This document shows, piece after piece, positions 15,970-23,160 of a stretch of DNA of 64,000 bases. The notes beneath the pieces were generated by a model. That model searched no databases. It had not been told where the DNA came from and worked only from the letters and a program-made list of their open reading frames with translations. The translations under genes were made by a program, and so were the position numbers. The DNA is from AC-32 sp035518635. GTDB taxonomy: Bacteria > Actinomycetota > Thermoleophilia > Gaiellales > Gaiellaceae. Numbering within the stretch: position 1 is the first letter of the stretch; each line of letters starts with the position of its first letter. The stretch is taken from positions 76,722 through 140,721 of the forward strand of contig DATIXI010000046.1 of the NCBI GenBank assembly GCA_035518635.1, given 5' to 3'.

Positions 15970-16954
15970 GAGCGAACTCCTCGCGGATGAATCGTGTGAT
16001 CTCGTCGATCGAGGCGTCGCTGGAGAAGCCTGCGGCCTGGCGGTGTCCGCCGCCCTTCGACTTGGCCGCGATCGCCGAGACGTCGAGCTCGTCTGTTCGC
16101 GCGCGAAGGCTGACGCGGCGCGCGGGCCCGCCGGGGCCAGGCGGCTCCCTGATCAGGGCCACCATGTCCGCCCCGTCCGTCTTGCGGAGCGTGTCGATCA
16201 GGCCCTCGGAGTAGTCCTCGGGGACGTTCAGCTCGGTGAAATCGCTCCGCAGGAGGTGAGAGACGACCAGCCGCCCGCCCTCGTAGATCTCCGCCCGCTC
16301 GAGCACCCGCCCCAGCAATTTCAGCTTCTTGAACTCGGTCGACTCGAAGACCATCTGGAACACGTGGTGCGGGTCGACCCCCGCGTCGACGAGCTCGGCC
16401 GCGAGCAGCAGCGTCTTCGACGTCGTGTTCGTGTACTGGAAGCACCCCGTGTCGGTGACGAGCGCGACGTAGAGCGCCTCGGCGATCTCCGGAGTGAGCT
16501 CGACGTCGAGCTCCGCGAACAGCTCGCGCAGCACCTCGCTGGTCGACGACGCGTCGGCCACGACGAGGTTCACGTCGCCGAAGAGCGTGTTGTCCTGGTG
16601 GTGGTCGACGTTCACGGTCAGCGGCGCCGCCTCGACGATCGCGGAGCCAGGGCCGATGCGGTCGTTGTTCGCGCAATCGAGCGCGAGCAGCACCCGCTCG
16701 GAGGCGTCGGGCGGCAGCTCCCTCCGTAGGTCGTCGAGCTGCATCCAGGCGTAGTCCTTCGGCACCGGGGCATCCCCGTAGAGATACATCTCGACGTCCT
16801 TGCCGAGCGAGGCGAGTGCCAGCTTCGCCGCGAGCAGCGAGCCGAAAGCGTCGCCGTCCGGGTTCTCGTGGGTGACGACGAGGAAGCGGTCGTGAGAGCG
16901 GAGCGCGTCGGCGACCGCCCTCAGATCGTCACTCGTCCTTTGGCGCGAGCTCAT
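15950..16954 (-). CDS. nrnA: DHH/DHHA1 phosphoesterase, NrnA-type oligoribonuclease/pAp phosphatase
   Basis: NrnA-type enzymes degrade very short RNAs and dephosphorylate pAp. The 334-residue protein has the metal-binding motifs VVTHENPDGDAFGS near 27-40, LALDCAN near 89, and the DHH motif in VNVDHHQDN near 115. The C-terminal DHHA1 domain ends with the GGGHRQAAGF substrate motif. In actinobacteria the gene usually sits between rbfA and truB, as here. The ATG lies 26 nt inside the rbfA 3' end. Confidence 0.95.
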   Translation of the reverse strand: MSSRQRTSDDLRAVADALRSHDRFLVVTHENPDGDAFGSLLAAKLALASLGKDVEMYLYGDAPVPKDYAWMQLDDLRRELPPDASERVLLALDCANNDRIGPGSAIVEAAPLTVNVDHHQDNTLFGDVNLVVADASSTSEVLRELFAELDVELTPEIAEALYVALVTDTGCFQYTNTTSKTLLLAAELVDAGVDPHHVFQMVFESTEFKKLKLLGRVLERAEIYEGGRLVVSHLLRSDFTELNVPEDYSEGLIDTLRKTDGADMVALIREPPGPGGPARRVSLRARTDELDVSAIAAKSKGGGHRQAAGFSSDASIDEITRFIREEFARAAPGA

Positions 16955-17273
16955 CGATCAGTTGAGTCATCCGGACGCCGCGCTCGACGGTCGGATCGTA
17001 CTCGAACGTCAGCTGGGGGGTCCGCTTCATGCGCAGCTCGCGGGCGATGCGCGCCTGGAGGACGCCGTGTGCCGCCGCGAGGCCCTCGAGCGTCTGCTCG
17101 CGCTTCCGCTCGTTTCCGAGGACGCTGACGAACACCCTCGCCTGGCGGAGGTCGGGCGACGTCTCGACGCCCGTCACCGTGACGAAGCCGACGCGCGGGT
17201 CCTGCAGCTCGGCGATGCCCTCGGAGATCACCTCCTTCACGGCCTCGTTGACACGACGCATGCGCTCGGTCAC
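16929..17273 (-). CDS. rbfA: 30S ribosome-binding factor A
   Basis: RbfA helps 16S rRNA maturation and cold adaptation by binding 30S subunits. The 114-residue protein has the KH-like core: MRRVNEAVKEVISEGI, DPRVGFVTVTGVETSPDLRQARVFVSVLG and LRMKRTPQLTFEYDPTVERG. Length is typical. It overlaps the DUF503 gene by 4 nt (ATGA) at its start and nrnA at its end. The infB gene that usually precedes it lies about 1 kb away, separated by a plus-strand membrane gene. Confidence 0.96.
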   Translation of the reverse strand: MTERMRRVNEAVKEVISEGIAELQDPRVGFVTVTGVETSPDLRQARVFVSVLGNERKREQTLEGLAAAHGVLQARIARELRMKRTPQLTFEYDPTVERGVRMTQLIDELAPKDE

Positions 17274-17575
17274 CGCAGGTCCTCCGGCGTCAGGACCTCG
17301 CGCTCGATCGCGGCGAGCTCGAACGCCTGGCCGGCGAGATACCGCTCCGCCCCGTCGAGCAGCTCCTCGAGCTCGCGGTGGCCACGCGCGACACAGGAGA
17401 GCGTGAGCCGCGAGCGCTGCCAGAGCTCGTGGTGATCGACCTCGGCCACCGAGGCGCCGAAGCGCCGCTGCAGCTGCGCCTTCACCGACAGGAGCTCCTT
17501 GCGCTTCCCCTTGAGCGAGCCGTTCTCGGGGAAGTGGAGCTCGACCGAGAGGATGCCGACGTACCCGCTCCCCAT
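17270..17575 (-). CDS. DUF503 family protein
   Basis: The 101-residue protein matches the small DUF503 (YlxP-like) family encoded between infB and rbfA in many Gram-positive bacteria. Its N-terminus is VGILSVELHFPENGSLKGKR, followed by VAEVDHHELWQRSRLTLSCVA. The biochemical role is not known; the location implies ribosome or translation biology. ATG 17575 gives the conserved N-terminus. Its stop overlaps the rbfA start by 4 nt. Confidence 0.9.
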   Translation of the reverse strand: MGSGYVGILSVELHFPENGSLKGKRKELLSVKAQLQRRFGASVAEVDHHELWQRSRLTLSCVARGHRELEELLDGAERYLAGQAFELAAIEREVLTPEDLR

Positions 17576-17655
17576 GTGCTCATTCTGACCGTACGACGCC
17601 GTCCGATTGCGGCCATAGGCTCGCGGCGGCGTCAATCTCCGAGCAAAGGAGAGAC

Positions 17656-18312
17656 ATGAAAGGCATGGCACGCTGGTCCCCCCTCAGCGGGGTCGTGTTC
17701 GTCGCAACCTGGATCATTGCCATCGCGATCACGAGCGGATCGCCCAGCAGCGACGACTCGGACACCACGATCGTCGACTACTACAACTCGAGCGGCCATC
17801 GCAACAAGGACATCGCCGCGCTCTTCTGCGTCCTGGTCGGCCTGCTGTTCTTCGTCTGGTTCATCTCGGCGCTGCGGACACGGCTCGCCCGCGCCGAGGG
17901 CAAGGCCGGAGGGCTGACGGCCGCCGCCTTCGGGGCGGGGCTCGTGATGGCGGCCCTCTGGTTCACCGGCGCCGCGATGTTCACGTCGGCCAGCATGACC
18001 CGCTCCGACACCAGCCAGTTTCAGCTTGACCCGAACACGTTCAGGATGATCAATGACATGGGCTTCGACTTCTGGTTCGGCGGGACGACGATCGCGCTCG
18101 TGACGGTCGTGGCGACCGCGCTTCTGAGCCTGCGCGCAGGGCCGCTTCCGAAGTGGCTCGCCTGGCTGAGCTTCCTCGTCGCGGCGACGATGCTTGTGTC
18201 GTTCTTCTTCATCCCGATCCTGATCTGGCTGGGGTGGGTGCTGCTGGTGAGCATCGTCCTGGTCTGGAAGCACGAGACCGCGGACGAGGCGTCGTCGGCT
18301 ATGGCTGCGTAG
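17656..18312 (+). CDS. hypothetical integral membrane protein inserted in the infB-rbfA block
   Basis: I do not recognise the family with certainty; the layout is like DUF4386-type membrane proteins. The 218 residues have about five hydrophobic stretches (residues 9-27, about 60-78, 90-110, 140-157, 165-200) and an extracellular-looking loop SPSSDDSDTTIVDYYNSSGHR. A strong ribosome site AAAGGAG lies 6 nt before ATG 17656, and TAGGCT at 17616 may be its -10. It interrupts the otherwise minus-strand translation genes, and its 3' end overlaps infB by 14 nt, tail to tail. Confidence 0.75.
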   Translation: MKGMARWSPLSGVVFVATWIIAIAITSGSPSSDDSDTTIVDYYNSSGHRNKDIAALFCVLVGLLFFVWFISALRTRLARAEGKAGGLTAAAFGAGLVMAALWFTGAAMFTSASMTRSDTSQFQLDPNTFRMINDMGFDFWFGGTTIALVTVVATALLSLRAGPLPKWLAWLSFLVAATMLVSFFFIPILIWLGWVLLVSIVLVWKHETADEASSAMAA

Positions 18313-20269
18313 CCGCGGGGGCCGGCGTCTCGAGGTCGGTTCGCTCCACCTCGCGGGTCTCGTAGACCTCGAGCACGTCGCCTTCCTTCACGTCGTTGAA
18401 GCCCTCCAGGAGGATTCCGCACTCGAAGCCCTCCTCGACCTCCCGGACGTCGTCCTTGAACCGCTTCAGCTGGGCGATCTTCGTCTCGTAGATCACGGTC
18501 CCATCCCGCACGACGCGGACGCTGGCGTTGCGGCGGACCGTGCCGTTCGTGACGTAGGAGCCGGCGATCGTGCCGAGCCGCGAGACGCGGAACAGCTGGC
18601 GCACCTCGACCTCGCCGATCGTCTCCTCGGTGCGCACTGGCTTGAGCATCCCGACGAGGGCCTGCTCGATGTCCTCGGTGAGCTGGTAGATCACCCGGTA
18701 GGTGCGGATCTCGACGCCCTCGCGCTCGGCCAGGGCACGCGCGTCGGCGTTCGGCCGCACGTTGAAGCCGACCACCATCGCGTTCGAGGCCGAGGCGAGC
18801 ATGATGTCGTTCTCGGTGATCCCGCCGACGCCCTGGTGCATGACGTTCACGCGCACCTCGGGGTGCTGGATCTTCTGGAGCTCCGAGACCGCGGCCTCGA
18901 CGGAGCCGTCCACGTCGCCCTTGAGGACGAGGTTGAGGTCCTGCACGGCGCCTTCTTGAATCTGCTCGAACAGCGCCTCGAGCGAGACTCCCGTGCGACG
19001 CTGGGCGAGCTGCTCGCGGCGTAGCCGCTCTCCGCGTGCCTGCGCGTATGAGCGCGCCTGGCGCTCGTTCTCGACGACCCGTGCGTGCTCTCCCGCGGGC
19101 GGCGGCTGGTCGAAGCCGAGGATCTCGACCGGGTCGCCCGGCCGCGCCTCCTTCACCTTCTCGCCGTGGAAGTCGTAGAGCGCCCGAACCTTGCCCCAGG
19201 CGTCGCCGGCCACGATCGCGTCGCCGACGCGAAGCGTGCCTCGGTGGACGAGCATCGTGGCCACCGGGCCGCGGCCGACGTCGAGGCGCGACTCGATGAT
19301 CGGCCCGGACGCATCGGCATTTGGGTTCGCGGTCAGCTCGAGCTCGGCATCCGCCACGAGAAGGACCCGCTCGAGGAGGTCGTCGAGGCCCTGAGACTGC
19401 TTGGCCGAGACCTCGGAGAACTGCGTCGTGCCGCCCCACTCCTCCGGCTGGAGACCCTCCGCCGCGAGCTCGGTGCGCACGCGGTCGGTGTTCGCGTCGG
19501 GCAAGTCGATCTTGTTGACCGCAACGACGATGGGCACCTCGGCGGCCCGCGCGTGCGAGATCGACTCGCGCGTCTGCGGCATGACACCGTCGTCGGCTGC
19601 CACCACGAGCACTGCGATGTCCGTCACTTTCGCGCCGCGGGCACGCATGGCCGTGAACGCCTCATGGCCGGGGGTATCGAGAAACGTCAGTTTCCGGCTG
19701 TCGTGCTGAACCTGGTACGCGCCGATGTGCTGGGTGATCCCTCCGGCCTCGGTCTCGACCACGGTCGTCTCCCGGATCGCGTCGAGGAGCGTCGTCTTGC
19801 CGTGGTCGACGTGGCCCATGATCGTGACCACGGGCGGCCGGGCCTCGAGATCGGCTTCGTCGTCCTCGTACTCCTCGGGCTCGAGCTCTTCCTCGGCCGC
19901 GTGCTTGATCGTGATCTCGCGGTCGATCTCCGCGGCGATCAGCTCGACCTCGTCGTCCGACAGCGACTGCGTCGCCGTCTTGGGGGACCCGAGCCCCATC
20001 AGCATCTTGATGATCTCGGGCATGGGCTTGCCGAGGGCCTGCGAGAGGTCCTTGACGGTCACGCCCGACTCGACCGTCACGGGCCCGGTCGGCTGGACGA
20101 CCTCGCGCGGCTGCTTCGGCCGGGTCTCCTGCCGCTCGCGTGCCTGGCGGCTGTCCTGGCGCGGCCGTGCGGCACCTGTGTCGATCACGACACGGCGCTT
20201 GCGGCCGCCCGCCGGCGCGCCCTGGCGGGGCCGGATCGGGCGGTTTGGCTTGTTCGGACGGTCAGCCAT
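18299..20269 (-). CDS. infB: translation initiation factor IF-2
   Basis: IF-2 is the GTPase that places initiator tRNA on the 30S subunit. The 656-residue protein has a short basic N-terminus, an IF2_N-like segment near 65-110, then the G domain with GHVDHGKTT at 152-160, DTPGHEAF and NKID, and the C-terminal domains II-IV ending at NDVKEGDVLEVYETREV. It lacks the long N-terminal extension of streptomycete IF-2 and is about the Bacillus size. The ATG overlaps the ylxR stop by 8 nt. Confidence 0.98.
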   Translation of the reverse strand: MADRPNKPNRPIRPRQGAPAGGRKRRVVIDTGAARPRQDSRQARERQETRPKQPREVVQPTGPVTVESGVTVKDLSQALGKPMPEIIKMLMGLGSPKTATQSLSDDEVELIAAEIDREITIKHAAEEELEPEEYEDDEADLEARPPVVTIMGHVDHGKTTLLDAIRETTVVETEAGGITQHIGAYQVQHDSRKLTFLDTPGHEAFTAMRARGAKVTDIAVLVVAADDGVMPQTRESISHARAAEVPIVVAVNKIDLPDANTDRVRTELAAEGLQPEEWGGTTQFSEVSAKQSQGLDDLLERVLLVADAELELTANPNADASGPIIESRLDVGRGPVATMLVHRGTLRVGDAIVAGDAWGKVRALYDFHGEKVKEARPGDPVEILGFDQPPPAGEHARVVENERQARSYAQARGERLRREQLAQRRTGVSLEALFEQIQEGAVQDLNLVLKGDVDGSVEAAVSELQKIQHPEVRVNVMHQGVGGITENDIMLASASNAMVVGFNVRPNADARALAEREGVEIRTYRVIYQLTEDIEQALVGMLKPVRTEETIGEVEVRQLFRVSRLGTIAGSYVTNGTVRRNASVRVVRDGTVIYETKIAQLKRFKDDVREVEEGFECGILLEGFNDVKEGDVLEVYETREVERTDLETPAPAATQP

Positions 20270-20510
20270 CGGCGTCAGTGTAGAGGCGTGCCAGCCCGGG
20301 ATCGACCCGGACGGACGTTTTCAGGATTCGGTTGAAGGCTCGTTTCTCCGTCGCGCGCTCGAAGCACACGAGGCGGCGGCACGTGTAGGCGCCGCGGCCG
20401 GGCCCGCTCGGCGAGAACGTGAGCTCGCCGCCCATGGCCGCGAAACGCAGCAGCTCGGCCTGCGGCGACCGCTTCCCGCAGCCCGCGCACGTCCTGATCG
20501 GAACGCTCAC
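20262..20510 (-). CDS. ylxR: YlxR family RNA-binding protein (DUF448)
   Basis: The 82-residue protein starts (M)SVPIRTCAGCGKRSPQ and contains LLRFA, GRGAYTCRRLVCFERA and a basic C-terminus, the DUF448/YlxR pattern of nusA-infB operons. YlxR proteins are small nucleic-acid-associated factors; some act on transcription or the RNase P ribozyme. The GTG start overlaps the nusA stop by 4 nt. Confidence 0.94.
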   Translation of the reverse strand: MSVPIRTCAGCGKRSPQAELLRFAAMGGELTFSPSGPGRGAYTCRRLVCFERATEKRAFNRILKTSVRVDPGLARLYTDADG

Positions 20511-21952
20511 GCAGCGGCGGGGCCCTCCTCCTCTTCGAGTTCCGCGACTGTGTCGGTAGGTGCCTCGGCGGGCTCGGCGGTCTCCTGCTCGGGCTCGGCT
20601 TCCGCAACCGGCTCCTCCGCAACGGGCTCGGGCTTGGGCTCGGGCTTGGGCTCGGGCTCCGGCTCAACCGGAAGCTCGCCGGCCGCCTCCTTGCGCGCGA
20701 GCTCCTGGTGCGCGGGAACACCGCAGTAGTGCGAGCCCGGCAGCGCCGTGTTCGGGCAGCGCTTGCCGGTCGAGAGGATCGCCTGGCAGCGCCCTGTGAA
20801 CTCCTCCTGCTCGCCCTCTCCGGCGAACGCGGCCTCGGCCTCCTCGGTCGCGAACTCGGTGTCGGACTTGATGTCGACCTTCCAGCCCGTCAGCCGCGCG
20901 GCGAGACGGGCGTTCATGCCCTCCTTGCCGATCGCAAGCGCAAGCTGGTCGTCCGGGACGACGACGGTCGCCTCCTTGGCCTCGTCGTCGAGATAGACCT
21001 CGCGCACGCGGGCCGGCGAGAGCGCCTTCGCCACGAACCGCGCGGGCTCGGGATTCCACGGAATGATGTCGATCTTCTCCCCGCGCAGCTCCGAGACGAC
21101 CATGCGCACGCGCGAGCCCCGCGGGCCCACGCAGGCGCCGACCGGGTCGACGCCCTGGGCGTGCGACTCGACCGCGATCTTGGAGCGGTACCCGGGCTCA
21201 CGCGCGACCGCGCGGATCTCGACGAGGCTGTCGGCGATCTCGGGAACCTCGAGCTCGAACAGCGTGCGGATCAGCTCGGGGTCGCGGCGCGAGAGAATCA
21301 CCTGCGGACCCTTCGTGCCCGAACGGACCTCGGTGATGACTGCCTTGATCCGCGAGCCCTGCTCGTAGCGCTCGCCGTCGACCTGCTCGGAGCGCGGCAG
21401 TAGCGCCTCGACCTTGCCGAGGTCGACGAGGACGTTGTTGCGGTCGCCTGCCTGCTGGACGATCCCGGTCACGACCTCGGTCACGCGGTCGACGTACTCG
21501 TCGTACATGATCTGGCGCTCCGCCTCGCGGATGCGCTGCGTGATCACCTGCTTCGCCGTCTGCGCGGCGATGCGGCCGAAGTCGTGGGGCGTCACGTCCT
21601 CGCGCTTGATCTGGTTCTCCGGGACGTCCGACCAGTCGATGTCGAGATCCTCGTCGGTCACGAGCACGTGGGAGCGCTCGCCGTTCTCGATCTCGGCCTG
21701 CTCGAGCTCGGTGATGACGCGCTCGCGCGCCTCCTCGATCAGCCGCTCCTCGATGTCGGACGGCAGCTCGATCGAGTACACGCGGAAGTCGCCCTCATGG
21801 CGGTCGAGCTCGACCACGGCGTGCCGGGAGGAGCCCGGCGTCTTCTTGTACGCCGCCAGCAGCGCGTCCTCCAGCGCGGCGATCAGGGTGTCGCCCTCGA
21901 TCCCGCGGTCCCGCTCGAGCTCGTGGACGAGCTCGATGATCTCTCGGCTCAT
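20507..21952 (-). CDS. nusA: transcription factor NusA with Cys/His-rich C-terminal tail
   Basis: NusA binds RNA polymerase and promotes pausing, termination and antitermination. The 481-residue protein has the N-terminal domain, S1 (GTKGPQVILSR region) and two KH domains (DPVGACVGPRGSRVRMV; LAIGKEGMNARLAARL), ending near 370. An unusual tail follows: Cys389, Cys399, Cys410 and His415 in CQAILSTGKRC and GSHYCGVPAH, resembling the zinc-knuckle-like DUF5763 pattern, then about 65 residues of Pro/Glu-rich repeats. Such tails are not part of standard NusA. The gene is translationally coupled to rimP upstream and ylxR downstream by 4-nt overlaps. Confidence 0.97.
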   Translation of the reverse strand: MSREIIELVHELERDRGIEGDTLIAALEDALLAAYKKTPGSSRHAVVELDRHEGDFRVYSIELPSDIEERLIEEARERVITELEQAEIENGERSHVLVTDEDLDIDWSDVPENQIKREDVTPHDFGRIAAQTAKQVITQRIREAERQIMYDEYVDRVTEVVTGIVQQAGDRNNVLVDLGKVEALLPRSEQVDGERYEQGSRIKAVITEVRSGTKGPQVILSRRDPELIRTLFELEVPEIADSLVEIRAVAREPGYRSKIAVESHAQGVDPVGACVGPRGSRVRMVVSELRGEKIDIIPWNPEPARFVAKALSPARVREVYLDDEAKEATVVVPDDQLALAIGKEGMNARLAARLTGWKVDIKSDTEFATEEAEAAFAGEGEQEEFTGRCQAILSTGKRCPNTALPGSHYCGVPAHQELARKEAAGELPVEPEPEPKPEPKPEPVAEEPVAEAEPEQETAEPAEAPTDTVAELEEEEGPAAA

Positions 21953-22386
21953 GTCGAATCCCTCTCGTCGATCAGGTTGCCCCGGACGATCTGCTCGTAC
22001 GGGATGTCCACCTCGTGGCCGTTCGTGGCCACCGTCACGGATTCCTCACCCGCGCGGGTGACCTCGCCGCGCACCTTGGTGCGCTCTGCCGTCTTCAGCT
22101 TCACGGTTCGCCCGACGACCTCCTGGAAATGCTCCGGCTTGCGCAGCGGCCGCTCCAGGCCCGGTGACGAGACGTCCACGGAGTACTCGCGCAGGTAATC
22201 CCGGAGGACCCGCGTGACCTCCTCGCAGAGCGCGTGGTCGACACCCTCGGCCCGGTCGACGTAGACGGTGAGCCGCTCAGGCCCGGTCAGCTCGACCGCG
22301 AGCACCTCGACGCCGGGCAGCGCCTCCTCGACGCGCCCGCTGATCTCGCTCTCCAGTGTTCGTTCCTTCTCGTAGACGTTCGGCAA
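21949..22386 (-). CDS. rimP: ribosome maturation factor RimP
   Basis: RimP assists 30S assembly. The 145-residue protein has the family core VEVLAVELTGPERLTVYVDR, DHALCEEVTRVLRDYL, and the signature VSSPGLERPLRKPEHF followed by GRTVKLKT. The open frame continues to 22464, but the added residues cross a terminator hairpin and are unlike RimP. I therefore place the start at TTG 22386, which has GAGGAG 6 nt upstream. The stop overlaps nusA (ATGA). Confidence 0.94.
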   Translation of the reverse strand: MPNVYEKERTLESEISGRVEEALPGVEVLAVELTGPERLTVYVDRAEGVDHALCEEVTRVLRDYLREYSVDVSSPGLERPLRKPEHFQEVVGRTVKLKTAERTKVRGEVTRAGEESVTVATNGHEVDIPYEQIVRGNLIDERDST

Positions 22387-22400
22387 CTCGCGCTCCTCAC

Positions 22401-22426
22401 AAAAAATGGGCGCCTCGCGCCCATTT
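22401..22426 (-). terminator. intrinsic terminator/attenuator in the rimP-nusA-infB leader
   Basis: On the minus strand a perfect 10-bp stem (arms 22417-22426 and 22404-22413) with a 3-nt loop is followed by six Us, the clearest Rho-independent terminator in this window. It ends 2 nt before the rimP Shine-Dalgarno and lies downstream of the extended -10 at 22455, so transcripts must pass it to express rimP-nusA-ylxR-infB. Confidence 0.85.
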
Positions 22427-22454
22427 CGCCAAGCCGGTGAAATGTGGTTGCAAA

Positions 22455-22463
22455 AGGATAGCA
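22455..22463 (-). promoter_or_regulatory. extended -10 (TGCTATCCT) for the rimP-nusA-infB operon
   Basis: TGnTATnnT on the minus strand, about 20 nt from the base of the leader terminator. It differs by one base from the element in front of rpsO. No -35 is evident. Confidence 0.5.
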
Positions 22464-22478
22464 CTGCACCGGGGCATG

Positions 22479-22500
22479 AGGCCCCGCCGCGGCGGGGCCT
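22479..22500. terminator. 22-nt perfect GC-rich palindrome after the padR operon
   Basis: A perfect 22-bp palindrome (GGCCCCGCC arms) lies 13 nt beyond the stop of the small padR partner gene. It probably ends the padR transcript, though no U-tract follows. Confidence 0.55.
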
Positions 22501-22512
22501 TGAACCCTTGAA

Positions 22513-22701
22513 TTAGACGGTGCGGGTCTCTGAGGGCTCGTCGCCCTTGAGGTGCCGGATCACGTCGGCGACGTCTGCGATCTCCTGCTCGAGATCGCGC
22601 TGGTACTCCTCCAGCTTGCGAAGCCACTCTTCGCGGCTGGGGAAGCGCCGGTGCCCGCGGAACCCTCGGTGTCCGCGGTAGTGCCTGTGACGGTGGTGCA
22701 T
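22513..22701 (-). CDS. small His/Arg-rich coiled-coil protein encoded with PadR
   Basis: The 62-residue protein has a His/Arg/Gly-rich N-terminus (MHHRHRHYRGHRGFRGHRRF) and then a coiled-coil segment SREEWLRKLEEYQRDLEQEI. This resembles small DUF5320-like proteins often encoded next to PadR regulators. The start ATG 22701 has a strong GGGAGGTGA, which includes the padR stop codon, so translation is coupled. The histidine cluster suggests metal binding. Function is unknown. Confidence 0.8.
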   Translation of the reverse strand: MHHRHRHYRGHRGFRGHRRFPSREEWLRKLEEYQRDLEQEIADVADVIRHLKGDEPSETRTV

Positions 22702-22703
22702 GG

Positions 22704-23102
22704 TCACCTCCCTTCGTTGTATCGGTCGAGAAAGGTTCCGATCGTGTCGCGCGCCCGAACGAGGGCCTCGGCCCACCGGTCGAGCAGCTTGCGGCCCTCC
22801 GCCGTGAGCTCGTACGTGCGCTTCGCCGGGCCCGGGAGGTCTGCGCTCCACTCGGAGCGCACGAGCCCCTCGTCCTCGAGCGAGCGCAGCAGGCGGTAGA
22901 GGTTGCCGATGTCGACTCTCCCCTCTACCCCGAGCTCCGGGATGCGCTCCAGCAGCTCGTAGCCGTGCAACGGCCGCTCGCGCAGGAGCAGGAGAAGCGA
23001 GGGCTCGACGAAGCGCTCCACCCGCGCCCGCACCTGCCAGTGGCCGGGGCGAACGAGACGGCGGCTGCGGGAGCGCGCGTGACGGTGGCCGTGATGTCGC
23101 AT
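22704..23102 (-). CDS. PadR family transcriptional regulator
   Basis: The 132-residue protein has a His/Arg-rich leader of about 25 residues, then the PadR winged helix: VEPSLLLLLRERPLHGYELLERIPEL, DIGNLYRLLRSLEDEGLVRSEW and KRTYELTAEGRKLLDRW. The C-terminal helix RARDTIGTFLDRYNEGR would form the dimer. PadR proteins repress genes for stress or efflux functions, often their own and a divergent gene. Its promoter overlaps a palindrome and faces the helD-like gene 58 bp away. ATG 23102 lies 7 nt after TATACT, so the mRNA looks leaderless. Confidence 0.93.
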   Translation of the reverse strand: MRHHGHRHARSRSRRLVRPGHWQVRARVERFVEPSLLLLLRERPLHGYELLERIPELGVEGRVDIGNLYRLLRSLEDEGLVRSEWSADLPGPAKRTYELTAEGRKLLDRWAEALVRARDTIGTFLDRYNEGR

Positions 23103-23109
23103 TCCGGCC

Positions 23110-23138
23110 AGTATAGGTAAAACACATATGTCTGTCGC
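23110..23138 (-). promoter_or_regulatory. padR promoter with operator-like palindrome
   Basis: On the minus strand, GCGACA (23133-23138) and TATACT (23110-23115) are separated by 17 nt. The spacer contains the perfect palindrome ACATATGT (23124-23131), and a second half-site-like CATAT is found at 23138-23142. The position inside the promoter suggests autorepression by PadR. Confidence 0.6.
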
Positions 23139-23145
23139 ATATTTG

Positions 23146-23151
23146 TAGGCT
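23146..23151 (+). promoter_or_regulatory. -10 element (TAGGCT) for the helD-like gene
   Basis: TAGGCT lies 9 nt before ATG 23161. The region upstream contains the padR operator palindrome, so PadR could affect both directions. Confidence 0.4.
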
Positions 23152-23160
23152 CCGGCCCCG

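Noticed and set aside
22387..22464. RimP start at 22464
   Set aside because: The added residues translate the terminator hairpin and do not look like RimP.
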